From the NCBI RefSeq assembly GCF_030463535.1, contig NC_132897.1, forward strand, positions 6,392,321 to 6,456,320: 64,000 bases of DNA, written 5' to 3'. The notes under the pieces were generated by a model. That model had not been told where the DNA came from and did no database searches. It saw only the letters and a program-made list of their open reading frames with translations. Below, piece by piece: positions 11,840-23,487 of this stretch. This DNA comes from Salminus brasiliensis (lineage: Eukaryota; Chordata; Actinopteri; Characiformes; Bryconidae). The stretch's first letter is position 1. The number at the start of each line of letters is the position of its first letter. A program made the position numbers and the translations under genes.

Positions 11840-12046
11840 ACATTGACCCGTGTGTGTGTGTGTGAGCTCATGTGCCATGTGAGCATGTGCTGTAACATAG
11901 CTAGCGTGGCCTACGAGTGTGTGTGTGTGTGTGTGTGTGAGTGTGAGTCTGTGTGCGCGTGCTTTATGGCAGCTATAACCATGTGCCATGTGTTCGTTGC
12001 GTATGTGTGCGAGAGAGCTAGCCTATAGATCCATGTGCCCCCCCCC

Positions 12047-12079
<33 letters not shown>

Positions 12080-12397
12080 TTTGTGCGTGCAATAGGACAG
12101 TTGTGGCCTGTGTGTGTTGCTCAGCTAGCCGTGTAACGTGTGTGAGGTAGGCAAACTAGCAAACGAACAGGGCCCGTGTGTAAGCGTGTAAGCGTGTGTG
12201 TGTGTGTGTGCGCGCGCGCGCTCGCTCGCACCGTAGGACTATTAACCCTGCGCCATGTGTGAGAGGGGAAGGTATAGCCTAGCCAGCCGTGCGTGCGTGT
12301 GTGTGTGTGTGTGTGTGTGTGAACGAGTGTGAAAGAGCTGTTGCACAGCGAGCCATGCGCCATGTGTGTGTTATATGTAGCACACCTTATCAGTGCA

Positions 12398-12440
<43 letters not shown>

Positions 12441-12790
12441 CTATTGCACAGCTAACGCCTAACATGTGTGTGTATCATATGTAGCACACCTAGCCATACG
12501 CCATGTGTGTATGTGTATGTGTGTGTGTGTGTTAGTTGTAGCACACCTAGTCATACGCCATGTATGTGAGCTATTGCACTGCTAGCCAGTCATACGCCAT
12601 GCCATGTATGTAAGAGTGTGAGAAAGAGTGCAATTGCTTGGCTGTGTGTGTGTGTGTGTGTGTATGATAGATGTGGCACACCTAGCCATGCGCCGTGTGC
12701 GTGAGCTATACCACATGCCATGCACTGCGTATGTGTGCATGCATATATATGTGTGTGTGTGTGTGTGTATGTGTGTGTGTGTGATACAGC
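11840..12790. repeat. GT-rich compound minisatellite within the miRNA transcription unit
   Basis: Repeating units of roughly 70-110 bp combine a (TG)n core with a shared unique part: AGCACACCTAGCCATACGCC, ATGTGTG, GAGCTATTGCAC(A/T)GCTA. At least eight diverged units can be followed (for example near 12320, 12440, 12480, 12540, 12570, 12600, 12680). Units near the left end are more decayed. Confidence 0.75.
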
Positions 12791-13583
12791 AGTTAGCCTA
12801 TAGTACAAATGCTCCTTCCCAGTGTCTGGAAAGGCCTCCACACCACACCACACCACGCCTCCTCAGAAAGAACATTTTGTTCGACGGGACTTCAGAGGTC
12901 GTCTTCGTTTGCAGTGAAAAAAAAAAAAACACCCACGTGTTACATTAAGTAACATTTGAGCAATGCTTTGAAGGTAGTTCTTTTACTTTTACGCACGTTT
13001 TTGAACGTCTCGAGACACCAACATATAGCCAAAGCCCACCACACACGCGCGTGCACACACTCACACAGACGGCTAAAAACGTTACACGTCTAAAACAATG
13101 TCACTTATAATATAAATACAGCCCTATTTCTGCCCCAAATGCCTCCATATGGCTTCACATTAAATATTATAGTCTGTAATTAAGCACACGTCATGTTTTT
13201 ATTACTTTCTGACGAATCTGAGGAGAAGACGAATCTCTTCAGAGGACCGTGAGGCTTTGTAATGTAGCCAGGCTTGCGTGTGTGATTTATTAAGTCACGT
13301 GCTAATTATTTTTTTTTTATATTCAGTATTTTATATGAACTAAGACTGAACGATGAGAGACGTGCTGTCACTTTATTTTAGCTGTAGAAACGAGAATAAA
13401 TAATTATCCCAATATTTAAAGCTGCTGTGAACGGATTTCGTCTGGGTGTCCTTTATTTTTTTTTAATATTTAGGTGTAGAAATTGTTATTTCTCAAAATA
13501 TTAGAAATACTAATAGCACACCTCGTCTCGTGTGCGTCATGCAGGATAGCTAAAATACTGGTGCATTGGTGACTAGCATTGCA

Positions 13584-13658
<75 letters not shown>

Positions 13659-14835
13659 GTAAAATGAGCAAAGACATATTTGTGAAGGTTTAAATGGTAA
13701 GAAGGCTGTGGAACAGAGGAGGAGGAGGAGGAGGAGGAGGAGGGATGAAATTTCCTATTTGAGGCAGGTCGGTGGGGGATGGGACTATTTGTAAGGAATG
13801 CAGGGGGCAGGTCTGGTTCTGCGAGGGGGAGGAAAAAGAAGGGGTGGGGACATCACCCAGAGTGACATTTTATTCTTGGTCAGTGTCTGCAAGGTTGAAC
13901 TTTTACTTAATTGCACATTCGCGTGCGCAGACCCCTTAAAACTACGCCAAGGGTAGCCTTAATGCAAGGGTAGTGGGCGCGCAGTGGCGTTAGCCTAGCC
14001 CTAGTCCTTATACTAAGACTGCGCTGGAAAACAGTCACGTGTGCATGGTATTCATTTCCACAGGAATTAAATCACATTAAAAGCCCTCTGGAAAGCAAAC
14101 CTGTATTAATGTCCTACGTGTTCTTACGCATTTCATGCACATGCATCTGGTGGTGGTCTTGGGGCGCAGCCCACGTATGGCCATGTTAGAAATGACAGCA
14201 TCGTGTTGGCTGCATGGCCCTGAACACGCATGCGCAGTACCCTCTCACGGGCCTACACCTTTTCTCACTCCTCGGGATCAGGGCTCGTCTGTAGGACCAG
14301 GCCTCAGTGTGTTGGCCCTTTTTTCTTTTCTTTTTTTTTGGTGGTAAGTGCAAAAGGTCATTGTGCTGTACCCCCCCTCCCCTCCCCCATCTCTCTCTTC
14401 TACGTATTCTACGTAACTAATAGCTCCACAAATACGTAACAAAATAAGCAAACGCACGTAGTTATATCTAAACATCTCCACTTGTATTTGTTAACGGGGT
14501 CTAAACGGCTGGCTTATCACTGTTAGGGGCTGTTGGGCGCATTAGGCGCTATACTGCAGCACGTCTCGAGGCGCTGGCCGTAATAATCGCGCTCAGGCTG
14601 TTTTAATATACCACCACTGATACGCCACACGTGTGTGTGTGGTGTGTGTTGAGTAGAGCCGTCCATTTTTAGGGAGCAGCCCTCGCCTCCGTTTCCACAG
14701 TGTAGATCTCCGTGGACTTCTGTTTGGCTTTGCAGTGCAGAAAGCCTCCTGTCTTTCAAGCTAGTCGCCAGCAAGGGAGGGACAAGTACGATCATGCATG
14801 TAACTTCAATGTGAAATCCCCCAAGAAAAGAAAAG

Positions 14836-14875
<40 letters not shown>

Positions 14876-15059
14876 TTTGTTTGAGCATGTCATTTGCTCG
14901 CAGGCAAAAGCTGGTATGCGTGGAATTACAGTCCACTGACAGGAGGCTGCATTAAAGAGAGGGAACCATATGAAACTTTAGCATTTTGGCCAGTTTTTTT
15001 TTTTCCATGTGATACGCACTAAAGAATAGCCGTGCACGAGTCGTTAGTCCACTACGCGC
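12791..15059 (+). other. presumed pri-miRNA interior
   Basis: Holds a TA tract of about 67 bp (13585-13652), a (GGA)n tract (13719-13743) and a CA tract (14840-14873). A CpG-bearing stretch lies at about 13920-14640. No conserved hairpin or exon was recognised. Confidence 0.55.
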
Positions 15060-15665
15060 GAGGCGAAGTTGCGTCACAATCACCATTTTTATTCGAAGTC
15101 ACGTAAGCAATCAAAACACGTTCCACCTTTATTGGACTGCTATATTACGTCACAATCACAATAATTTGCCTAGAATCTAATCCTAGTTGCCCAAGTCACG
15201 TCACAATCAGGAAATAGCTTCGTCATTATTATTTGGTTACTAAGTTACGTCACGGTTGCACAATAGTTAACTTAGTAATTCCATTTTTATTATGTGACTA
15301 TTATTATGTCACAATCAATCACAGAACAGGTTGCTAAGTAATTAGTCCGTCATAATTAGGCCGTTATTTACAAATGAGGTTATTATATATGGGGCTAAGT
15401 TACCTGTGTGCAATCATGGGTAGTTTAATAACTATTTATTACATTACATTTGGGCCAAATTGCTCATGAATTACTTCTTGAAATATGAGGCGAAGCTACA
15501 TCCAAGTCACAAATTATTTGCCATTTTATTGGGCAAGTTACATACTAACCAGAACTAATGTTAGTATCCATTAAACGCTGCAAATATGCATCTCAATCAC
15601 TAACATTTTTAAGAGCTCAGTATATATTTGGCTAAGTTACGTCTTGGTGACGTTACGTACTGGGC
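15060..15665 (+). repeat. diverged repeat array carrying TTACGTCAC (CRE-like) sites
   Basis: Units of roughly 50-70 bp share (T)AAGTTACGTCACAATCA and TTTTTATT blocks. CRE-like cores occur at 15071-15077 (GCGTCAC), 15145-15153 and 15245-15253 (TTACGTCAC), 15196-15204 (TCACGTCAC), 15304-15312 (TTATGTCAC) and about 15640-15657 (TTACGTCTT...GACGTTACGT). Copies decay to the right. Confidence 0.65.
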
Positions 15666-16585
15666 TGCATTCTTACCACTTAAGAATTATTATTACCTAT
15701 TAATTCATTACCTATTAATCATACTGCCAATCCTGTTATCTGCTTATTACCTATCAATCACAAATACTTTGTTTGATAGTGTTTTTGAGATTTGAATTTA
15801 TGTAAAATAATACTTTTCTTTATTTAACCTATTTATTCTGCTTTTGCATTATTTTAATCAAACATTTATTACAGTGTAGTTCAGTGTAAATGTGCCTAGG
15901 GTACTAGTACTAATTAGTTAGTACTAACTTGGTACAAGGACGTGTCATGTATTTTTTTCAGGCAGTAAAAGGACTTTCTAAAATGTGATCTTTGTGTATA
16001 TATTTTTCTGTATATGTATTTTTTAACTGCCAAGTCTCACTTTGAGGCGTATGTAGGCCAGCAGCATACATATGCAAAGAAATGGCAGTGGGATCTCCAT
16101 TTCATAGCAATATGAGCCATATTGAGTGCTTTACTTTGATCAGATGGTAATCAGATTAATATGAAAAGATCATATTTGGTGGAAAAGGTGAGAAAGGTCA
16201 TACAGTTTAAGGACACAGGAGTGTAAGTTTATGAATACATGGATAGGGCAGTTGGATAGATCAGGTGAACTTGAATATGAAACGATGAGCACATTTCATG
16301 TTTTAATGTTTCATTAATGTGTTACAAAATATGTTTGATGGAAATGCATTTAGGCAGGCTGGTAGAGGTTAATGTGGCAGGTTGGATAAAGTGTCTATTC
16401 TGTGGTCTGTAGTGGGTTGCAGGGTGGGTGGTGGTGGGAAAGGGGGCGTGGTTAAAAGCCCTTTTACCCATCCTGAAAATGGTCTTTAAAGTCATATTTG
16501 GTCTCTTTTTGCCTTTTTAATAATAAATGTCTAGATCTCTTTACTGTAAAATGTTGTGCTGTGTTTACTGCTCTGTCTACCTTGC
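15666..16585 (+). other. presumed pri-miRNA interior, nothing recognised
   Basis: AT-rich sequence between the CRE-like array and mir454b with no element I can name. Confidence 0.5.
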
Positions 16586-16664
16586 AGGCGAGACCCTATC
16601 AATATTGCCTCTGCTTTTTTAACTGTAACTGGAGTAGTGCAATATTGCTTATAGGGTCTTGACT
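16586..16664 (+). ncRNA. mir454b: pre-miRNA hairpin, miR-454 family (miR-454b type)
   Basis: The 5' arm at 16593-16614 begins ACCCTATCAATATTGCCTCT and the 3' arm at 16635-16657 begins TAGTGCAATATTGCTTATAG. These are the two miR-454 arms with near-perfect pairing (AGACCCTAT with ATAGGGTCT). The loop is TTTTTTAACTGTAACTGG-like. In human, miR-454 sits beside miR-301a on another chromosome (17), so its presence here beside 301c and 130b types reflects the ancestral linked arrangement. It is about 5 kb downstream of mir301c and 2.7 kb upstream of mir130b. Confidence 0.95.
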
Positions 16665-18342
16665 TTAAGGGAAATCTGCGAAATAACATTTTTACCTGAG
16701 GACGTCTTTGCGTTTAACGCTACAGTAAAAATGTATGATAGTGCATGGCAAGCCCTTACAGGTTTCAGTCTGTCACTGATTTAATGATGTGTGCTGTTTG
16801 ATTTGTCAGAAATGGCTTGACGATTTTTTCATTTGCACTTCTGGTGCATTTGTTCAAAGGGTTAAGGTATTTAAAATATAAGTCTACAGCTGTGGGTTCA
16901 CAGAAGTGATGTCTTGAGCTCATTAGGCCTTTCATCGTCTAGATTGGTGACAAACCACTCAGTATGACACAGCTACTTGAGGTTTACTATCTGGTTTATG
17001 GGAGGTTATAGGAATAAGTAAAGATAGAGCGATTTCAACATACAAAGGTTAAAGGATGCTTTTTTTAAACCCATGTTTGCAATCAGTGCAATCGGTTACC
17101 TTTTAACCCCAAAGATTGGAGGCAGCTGGGAATTATAACATGTAGGAATTACACCACAATAAACCTAATTAAGTTAAGTATTTTGGCTATATATGAGACA
17201 GATTGTACAAAAATAAACCAAAAATGTTATATTTGAGAAATAGATTAAATTGATATAAATTAAACACTGAATAAATCAGTAAATAAATACATAAATAAAT
17301 AAAGCTTCATGGAGATGAGATTTATTAGAGTAGGATCTGAAAACAAGTGTATAGAGGGTAATATTTCCTTCATTTGGAATATTGCATCTCATCGGGAGTG
17401 TTGCTTTTATCTTGTGTAATTACAAGCAGCGGCAGCAGTAGCATTAGTGTTATATTTAAACCAAATATAGCAGCACTGAACAGTATTGACAGTCCATATT
17501 TATGGTATTATCAGAACAGAATCGCTGTGAATGTGGAATAGGAAACTAAACAAACTAAATAAGAACAGGGAGGACATCGTCTGGACAGTGTTCAGAGCAG
17601 CTACAGGGTTCAAACCATGGACAAAACTGAAAATGGACAAAAATGGAGATACGTGTTTTTCATTGGACAGCAGCGATATGAGGAATAGGCTAGAGAAATT
17701 AATCAAACAGGCTAAACACCACCTTGTGGTTCAAAACCATAGTGTTTTGTTGGAAAGGACAGTTACCACCATATGAAAATATATTCTGTGTAGAGACCTT
17801 GCTTTGCATTTCAGCAATAAAGGCATTTAGGCATTGTTATGGTGGTTTATACGTAGGGTATGGTAATTCTTCTTTCACACTGTAAGATTATTACTGAAAC
17901 TAAGGAAATAAGTCCAGATCTTTTTCTGATATGTTTGCAAGATTCTGTTCATTTTAAAGCCTCAAGCCCTGTGGTTTTTAATCAGTTATTAATGTTAAGG
18001 TATATAATTTAAACTACTATGAATTATAATCGTTTTAGTAGGGATGTATAGATGCGTCATTTATAATCATATGTAGATCTTATGTAATATGTAATCAAAA
18101 ATACTGTTTTGTTTTTACATCAAAGCAAAATAATCAAATCATATCTGAAGTAGGGATTTCATACATGGAATGGAGATTTACACCAATAGTAACTACTGTT
18201 AAACAAATCAGAATTTAACATAGTTCTGGTTTTGGATTTAACGTAGTTCTGATTTCAGGTTGAACTGAGATTAAACACATATGAGTTTAAAAGGTAAAAG
18301 ACCTTCCAAACACATTGAACTATTATAGAATATAGTATAGGT

Positions 18343-18400
<58 letters not shown>

Positions 18401-19246
18401 CTTGTAATTAATGAAAGCTGCTCGAGGTGCTCAAAGTTCCCCTCCATGCTGCTTACATGTCGCAGACTGGACAGGGCGGAGTCACGTGACTACACACTCG
18501 GTAGTATGTTTTTAAGAGGACAGTACATGAACACACACAGTGGGGAAAGTATTACCAGGATTATAAAAAGTATTAACAGACTTAGAAGTTCTAAATGTTC
18601 CTTTTGATTAATTGTGCAGCCCTAATAGAACCTCTAGACTCATGCTACTGCACTGATTTAGTGTTTTTTCAGCTTTCTCAAGTGATTTGATTAGTTAAAT
18701 CTATGCCAAGCCATATTAAAGCTCTTCTTCCAGTGCAACATGAAACACACCACACGTGGATGATATTTTATATCTACAAGGTTTCATACTGTTCATCTTT
18801 CAACAGCCTCTTGTGATTAATGGATGCACAATTATAGTCTGTAAATGAGAGCTCATGTGTGGGCTCCTGAAACGCTGGGTTTGAATGAAAAAGGTCGCTC
18901 GTCTGAACTTATGGCCCACGTTTGTCATTTTGAATTGGTTTGGACAATTGGTTCTGTTGACAAACTGCTTTATGGAAAGTGTCTTCACACAGCAAACCTC
19001 ACGGGTACTTAAACCCTTTATGGCCTAGAAGGATCTTATGTTTACATGGTAGCATGTAGTAAAAGAAAAGGTTAACTGAGCTGTATCTTCTGTGTATGCA
19101 TTTTTGACAAGAAGGTGAAGATCAGTGTGTGTGTATGTCGAGAATGGGAGAAAGAGCGAGAGAGGGAGAGAGAGAAAGCAATGCGATCATATGTGTGCGT
19201 GTGTGTGTGTGTCTGGAATGGATCTTGTATCCGCTGGCCGGTAGTC
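16665..19246 (+). other. presumed pri-miRNA interior between mir454b and mir130b
   Basis: Contains one TA tract (18350-18398) and a GA/GT-rich stretch directly before mir130b (about 19120-19213). An 81-codon ORF near 17.5 kb has no recognisable family. Confidence 0.55.
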
Positions 19247-19335
19247 GTCTGTTGCCTGACACTCTTTCTCTGTTGCACTACTGTGGGAGATGCAGCTAGC
19301 AGTGCAATAATGAAAGGGCATCAGTCCACTAGACT
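19247..19335 (+). ncRNA. mir130b: pre-miRNA hairpin, miR-130b type
   Basis: The 3' arm at 19300-19321 begins CAGTGCAATAATGAAAGGGC, the zebrafish miR-130b form. The 5' arm at 19261-19281 is ACTCTTTCTCTGTTGCACTA plus C, one base from the human miR-130b-5p form as I recall it. The stem extends outward (CCTGAC with the TCAG side). This is the last hairpin of the cluster; a canonical AATAAA with GT-rich sequence follows about 225 bp downstream, which suggests the primary transcript ends there. The nearest gene, sdf2l1, is convergent and about 5.4 kb away. Confidence 0.95.
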
Positions 19336-19546
19336 AAAACACACACACATACACACACACACGTACCTACTCATCCATTCCTCCGCAAAGTGTGTGTTTT
19401 TGACTCCTGTAGCTGGCCACCAGGCTGAGCTACCAACCTCTTATCTAACCAGATGTTCCACAGTTATGTATGTAGGAATTTTTTTGTCTCCTGTTTTTTA
19501 CTGTTGAAATGTTGGAGGTGCAGCTGAGCTTCTTTGTAAACATCTG

Positions 19547-19590
19547 AATAAAAGTTGAGAAGATTTATTCAGTGTGTTTGTGTTGTTTTA
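19547..19590 (+). terminator. candidate poly(A) signal of the pri-miRNA
   Basis: AATAAA at 19547-19552 is followed 20-35 bp later by a GT-rich element (GTGTGTTTGTGTTGTTTT). It is placed just after the mir130b hairpin and before the region reached by the convergent sdf2l1 gene. Confidence 0.45.
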
Positions 19591-20029
19591 ATGCCTGTCT
19601 CCGTAATCGTGCACTTGTGATCAACACCTAAATGGACTCCTGTGACTTTGAAGCCATTGAACCGGAAATGAGATCAAGAGCTCTCAAAGAGATCAAAGGT
19701 TCTAATAAATAAGTTCCTATAAAACCTGAAAACACCTTCTTTATTAAACATGCCATTCTTAAAAGCAAGTAGTTAATACTGTCACAGTCATCCAGGCTCT
19801 TTTCAACTTCTGTGACGCAAACTGATGTATCAGGAAATTATAACCAGCCTAATTCCCCATCAGATGTGGAACCACGTCTCAAAGTTAAAATGTTTAATAT
19901 GCGTGCACGTAACCCATATAATACTTGCACGCATATTAATAATCAATAACACATAATGGGAACTGAATTCTGATTTTAGATGTTTCAGTCTAGTGTTTAC
20001 ACTGATAAATAAATATCACATGTGTAGCA

Positions 20030-21740
20030 GCAGACAGTAGCTCTCTTAAATCTGCAATATTAATCTGCAATATGTTGCTGCTATATAGTGCACCATAGTA
20101 CTATTATATTACCAGTATTATAATATAATAGTAATATTAGAGTTATAGTAATGTAATACTTATAAACTGTCTGTCTTGAAGCAAAATATCCAAGTTCTAG
20201 TGTTTTCTAGCTATCCAGCTATCTATAATACTTGTCTTATATTTATTACAGCTCCCTCAGTCTCCCTGTGAATAGATTCCCTGCCCCTCTGCACTGATTA
20301 TTTAAACTATATGGGGTGGGGCTTACAATGACAGCTATAATAATACTGTAAGAGACAAGAGACACTTTCCACAGTGCTGTATAATACTGCTAAAATGTGG
20401 ATGGATAGACAAATTCTAGATGCTAGTAATTAATATTGCATATTACTAATAATATTATAATGCAATAGTAATATTATGCTTATAGTAATGTAAAAGTTAT
20501 AAACCATCTGTCCTGTAGTGCAGCCTTATTGTATCTATATTTGTGTCCTGTACAAAAAGTTGTATTTTATAGCAGGCCGTAGCTCCATCAGCCTCTCTTA
20601 GACAGTACTGCCTGCCCTTCTGCACAGATTATGTAAACTATAGGCTGTTGCTCTTACTAAGACATCTAGCAGTATATAACAAACTATTAGATTTCTGCAG
20701 TAATATGCAGTACTGCTGTAATAGTATGTAACATTATCCATAAATAGATAGTAGTACTAAAAGTATACCAGAGTAATACAATACTTGTGTAGTATTTTTT
20801 CATAGTAATCTGTAATCCTGTGGAACCTGTATCCTGTAGAAATGCCTATAACCTGTAATTGTAGTACACAGTAGGTGCCTCAGCCTGTCAAAAACAGACT
20901 GTCTGCCCTTAAGCACTGATACATTAATCTTTAAGGGGTTATTCCTACAAAATAAGCCCACATTAAAACTAACTATGCCATTTCCACAGTGCTGTATAAA
21001 ACTATATTACTAGTATACTACTAATATGTTCACTGTTAGATAAATAGTTAGAAAGATACTTAGTAGTACTGTTGTAACTACTGTAATATGTGGTAGTGAT
21101 ATAGCTGTCTGTCCTAAATCATGGAATTCCTGCACCGTAAATCTTAAAATAATCTATAATACTTGTATCCTATAGAGTAGCTCTCTGAGCCTTTTCCAAA
21201 ACAGATTGTCTGCCCTTCTGCACTAATTATTCCTACAAAATAAGTCTATATTAATTCTGTGACAAACACATTTTCACAGTGCTGTGTAAAACAGCTACAT
21301 GTGCAATATTTCTTTCTGCTAGGTTGGTAGATACTCATACTATAGTAATTACCATTGCATTGCTGTATTACTAGTAATACAACTGTCTGGTACTAATAGG
21401 AGAAATAGTTGTATCTTATGGCAGACAGTAGCTTCCTGAGCCTCTTTGAAATAGAAAATAGCGTGTTTTAAAGATAGACAGTTGTTGTTACAGAGACATC
21501 TGTAGTAATGATATAAGAAAATATACGATTTCTACCATGCTGTGTAATACTGCTTTAATAATGTGTAGTAGTCTACATCTATATAGGCCTAGATAAAATA
21601 AAATAGAGGCCTTATAAAATAGCCTCTTAAAAGAAAAAAAAACTGTAGTACTTTATTATTGTATGTTAAAATACATGTAATAATCTGTACGAATGCTTGT
21701 ATCCTATAGTAAGATATAACTACCTGATTTTACTATGAAA
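20030..21740. repeat. long diverged tandem repeat, about five units of ~300 bp
   Basis: Recurring ordered blocks: GTAGCTC..TCAGCCTCT, then CTGCCCTTCTGCACTGATTA, then CTATA.G and AAGACA, then TTCCACAGTGCTGTATAA, then TAATATGTAGTAG. Units start near 20265, 20580, 20880, 21178 and 21425; the last is partial. Confidence 0.65.
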
Positions 21741-22734
21741 GCCTTACTATGAATATATACTAAATAAATGTTTGTCTTGTTTAACAATGTTTTTAAAGGA
21801 TACAAACCTTTTATCTACTAATTGTAACTACTGATTTATGTGGATATGACATAATAATAATATTAAATGTAATAATTATAATAATAATAATTATTATTAT
21901 TATAATACAATGAGAGGTCAGTATTGGTAGATTTTAAGATTTAGGCTCAGATAATTAACAATGACTCCATTAAGCAAGACAGCAAGGAATACTAGTTGAA
22001 ATAGTCCATAATATATATATTTAAGTATGTATAAATTGAACGTTGAGTCTACGCAGTATTTCTGAAGGCCAGGTAGGACACGTCAGTCAGATGTTTGAGA
22101 GGGTTTCGCTGGCGTGTTTGGTTTCAGAGCTGCACTTTCTTCATTCTCCATTTTAGAGCATAGAATAAGTGATTAAACACGAATTAACCTAAATCTCACC
22201 CATACTGTTAACATGAACGTTGTCAGCTGGCCAAATAGTTGGAAATAATTAGATTTAGAGTCACACTACTGTCTAAATCAAGCTCGCTGTTTAAGGCTGA
22301 TCCTCAGGTTCACAACTTTGGGCGCCATGATGAGAGACTGCTTTGGACGAGCTGTCTCAGCTAGATAGAAAACAGCGGGTAGTTTCTGGGATTTGTAGTT
22401 TTCCCTGAACATTAGGGCGACGTTTTTGAGTGGATAATCAACTCTTCAAACTTTTATCAGCCCAATAACTCGGGTCATATCAAATCACAACATGGAGGAC
22501 CTCGTTATTGCCCAAATGGCATGAGATTCAGCACTGTTGTGGTGTTACTGCGCCATCTGCTGGAGGGACTGGGTTCATCCTCACACTCAGGGTGGATCTG
22601 TTTATAGTATAAATGCCTTAGAGCTGCTTATCTGAGCAGTAAGTTTTATTTGCTTAATAAAACAGTAATATTAGAATAAATACACACAACTATCATACAG
22701 AATTTCATGGTTTTACATAATCTGTTCATCTCCA
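21741..22734. other. intergenic sequence 3' of sdf2l1
   Basis: AT-rich on the left, repeat-free and more balanced at about 22050-22600, where the CTCF-like site lies. No exon recognised. Confidence 0.5.
22552..22563 (-). promoter_or_regulatory. CTCF-consensus match
   Basis: GCCATCTGCTGG on the plus strand is an exact match to GCCMYCTRSTGG, the reverse complement of the CTCF core. It lies between the miRNA cluster and the 3' end of sdf2l1 in repeat-free sequence (about 22080-22570). Confidence 0.45.
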
Positions 22735-22990
22735 AAGCTCTCCTCAAGGAGTCTAGTATTAACTATGGTTATCATCCAACACCTGGTTTGGTAAATCAGT
22801 GCTTAATGAGAGTAAATCAGGTGAGCTGCTGATGTTGGAGTTGAACACATCCACGCTGTGCTGGCTGGAGGCGTCCAGGAGAAACCTGAAGGAACCAAGC
22901 TCTATTCTTCAGACTAGACTTTTTCAGGCTCACAAGATCTTGCCTACTTTCTCTCTTATTGCTGAGAAAAATGGTTATAACTCATGCGTC
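22735..22990 (+). repeat. dispersed unclassified repeat, copy 2
   Basis: Same family as 4130-4425 in opposite orientation (shared GTAAATCAGGTGAGCTGCTG and GCGTCCAGGAGAAACCTG). This copy lacks the trinucleotide expansion and has the extra TTGGAGTTGAACACATCCA. Confidence 0.65.
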
Positions 22991-23172
22991 TAAATAATAT
23001 CTGTACAGTGCTGTATTCATGAGTGGACAAAAAGGCCTGTGTTTAGAGTCATTTGCAGCTAATATTGTGTGTAGAAAGGAAACACATAAATTCATTGATT
23101 TTACACAGCTTGTGTTTATCCACTTTTAAAGTGTATTCAACCCGTAGAAGCTACTTTTTATTTTTTGCAGAA

Positions 23173-23290
23173 CCGTGTAAGATAAGATAAGATAGTCCTT
23201 TATTAGTCCCGCAGTGGGAAAATTCCCACTATTAATGGATTTCACTAATAGTGGGAAATTCCCACTATTAATGGATTTCAGTATATCAAA
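23173..23290 (-). mobile_element. 3' end of a LINE with (AGATA)n tail and small palindrome
   Basis: AGATAAGATAAGATAGTCCT then TTTATTAGTCCCGCAGTGGG is a typical fish LINE 3' terminus in minus orientation. It is followed by a duplicated GGGAAATTCCCACTATTAAT block forming short palindromes. Confidence 0.6.
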
Positions 23291-23487
23291 TCATGTGATC
23301 ATGTCTGTAAAGTGTATCAGCATAAATTAGGACGGAGTAGTATCAGCAGCCTAATAATAATAATCTCAGTCATTTCAGTCATACTTATTTACTTATGCAA
23401 CTTTTGCAGTAGAAACGTCAGATAAAAAAATCCTTCAATATCTGTTTACTTGGATTTTTAATATTTCATACTGAAATATTTATGATG

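Larger units (their letters stand above)
9010..19575 (+). ncRNA. putative primary transcript hosting the miR-130c/301c/454b/130b cluster
   Basis: Inferred, not seen directly. All four hairpins are on the plus strand within 8.4 kb, a CCAAT/octamer-rich CpG-containing segment lies upstream (8860-9010), and AATAAA (19547-19552) followed by a GT-rich stretch lies downstream of the last hairpin. There is no long open reading frame with coding character in the interval; the ORFs present are microsatellite translations. The start, exon borders and whether one or several transcripts are made are unknown. Repeat tracts inside (TA, GT, GGA, T/G homopolymers, a compound minisatellite and a TTACGTCA-bearing repeat) account for most of the spacing between hairpins. 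Confidence 0.45.

Noticed and set aside
17531-17776. 81-codon ORF as a gene
   Set aside because: No known domain, no flanking exon signals, and it lies in the presumed pri-miRNA intron-like sequence.
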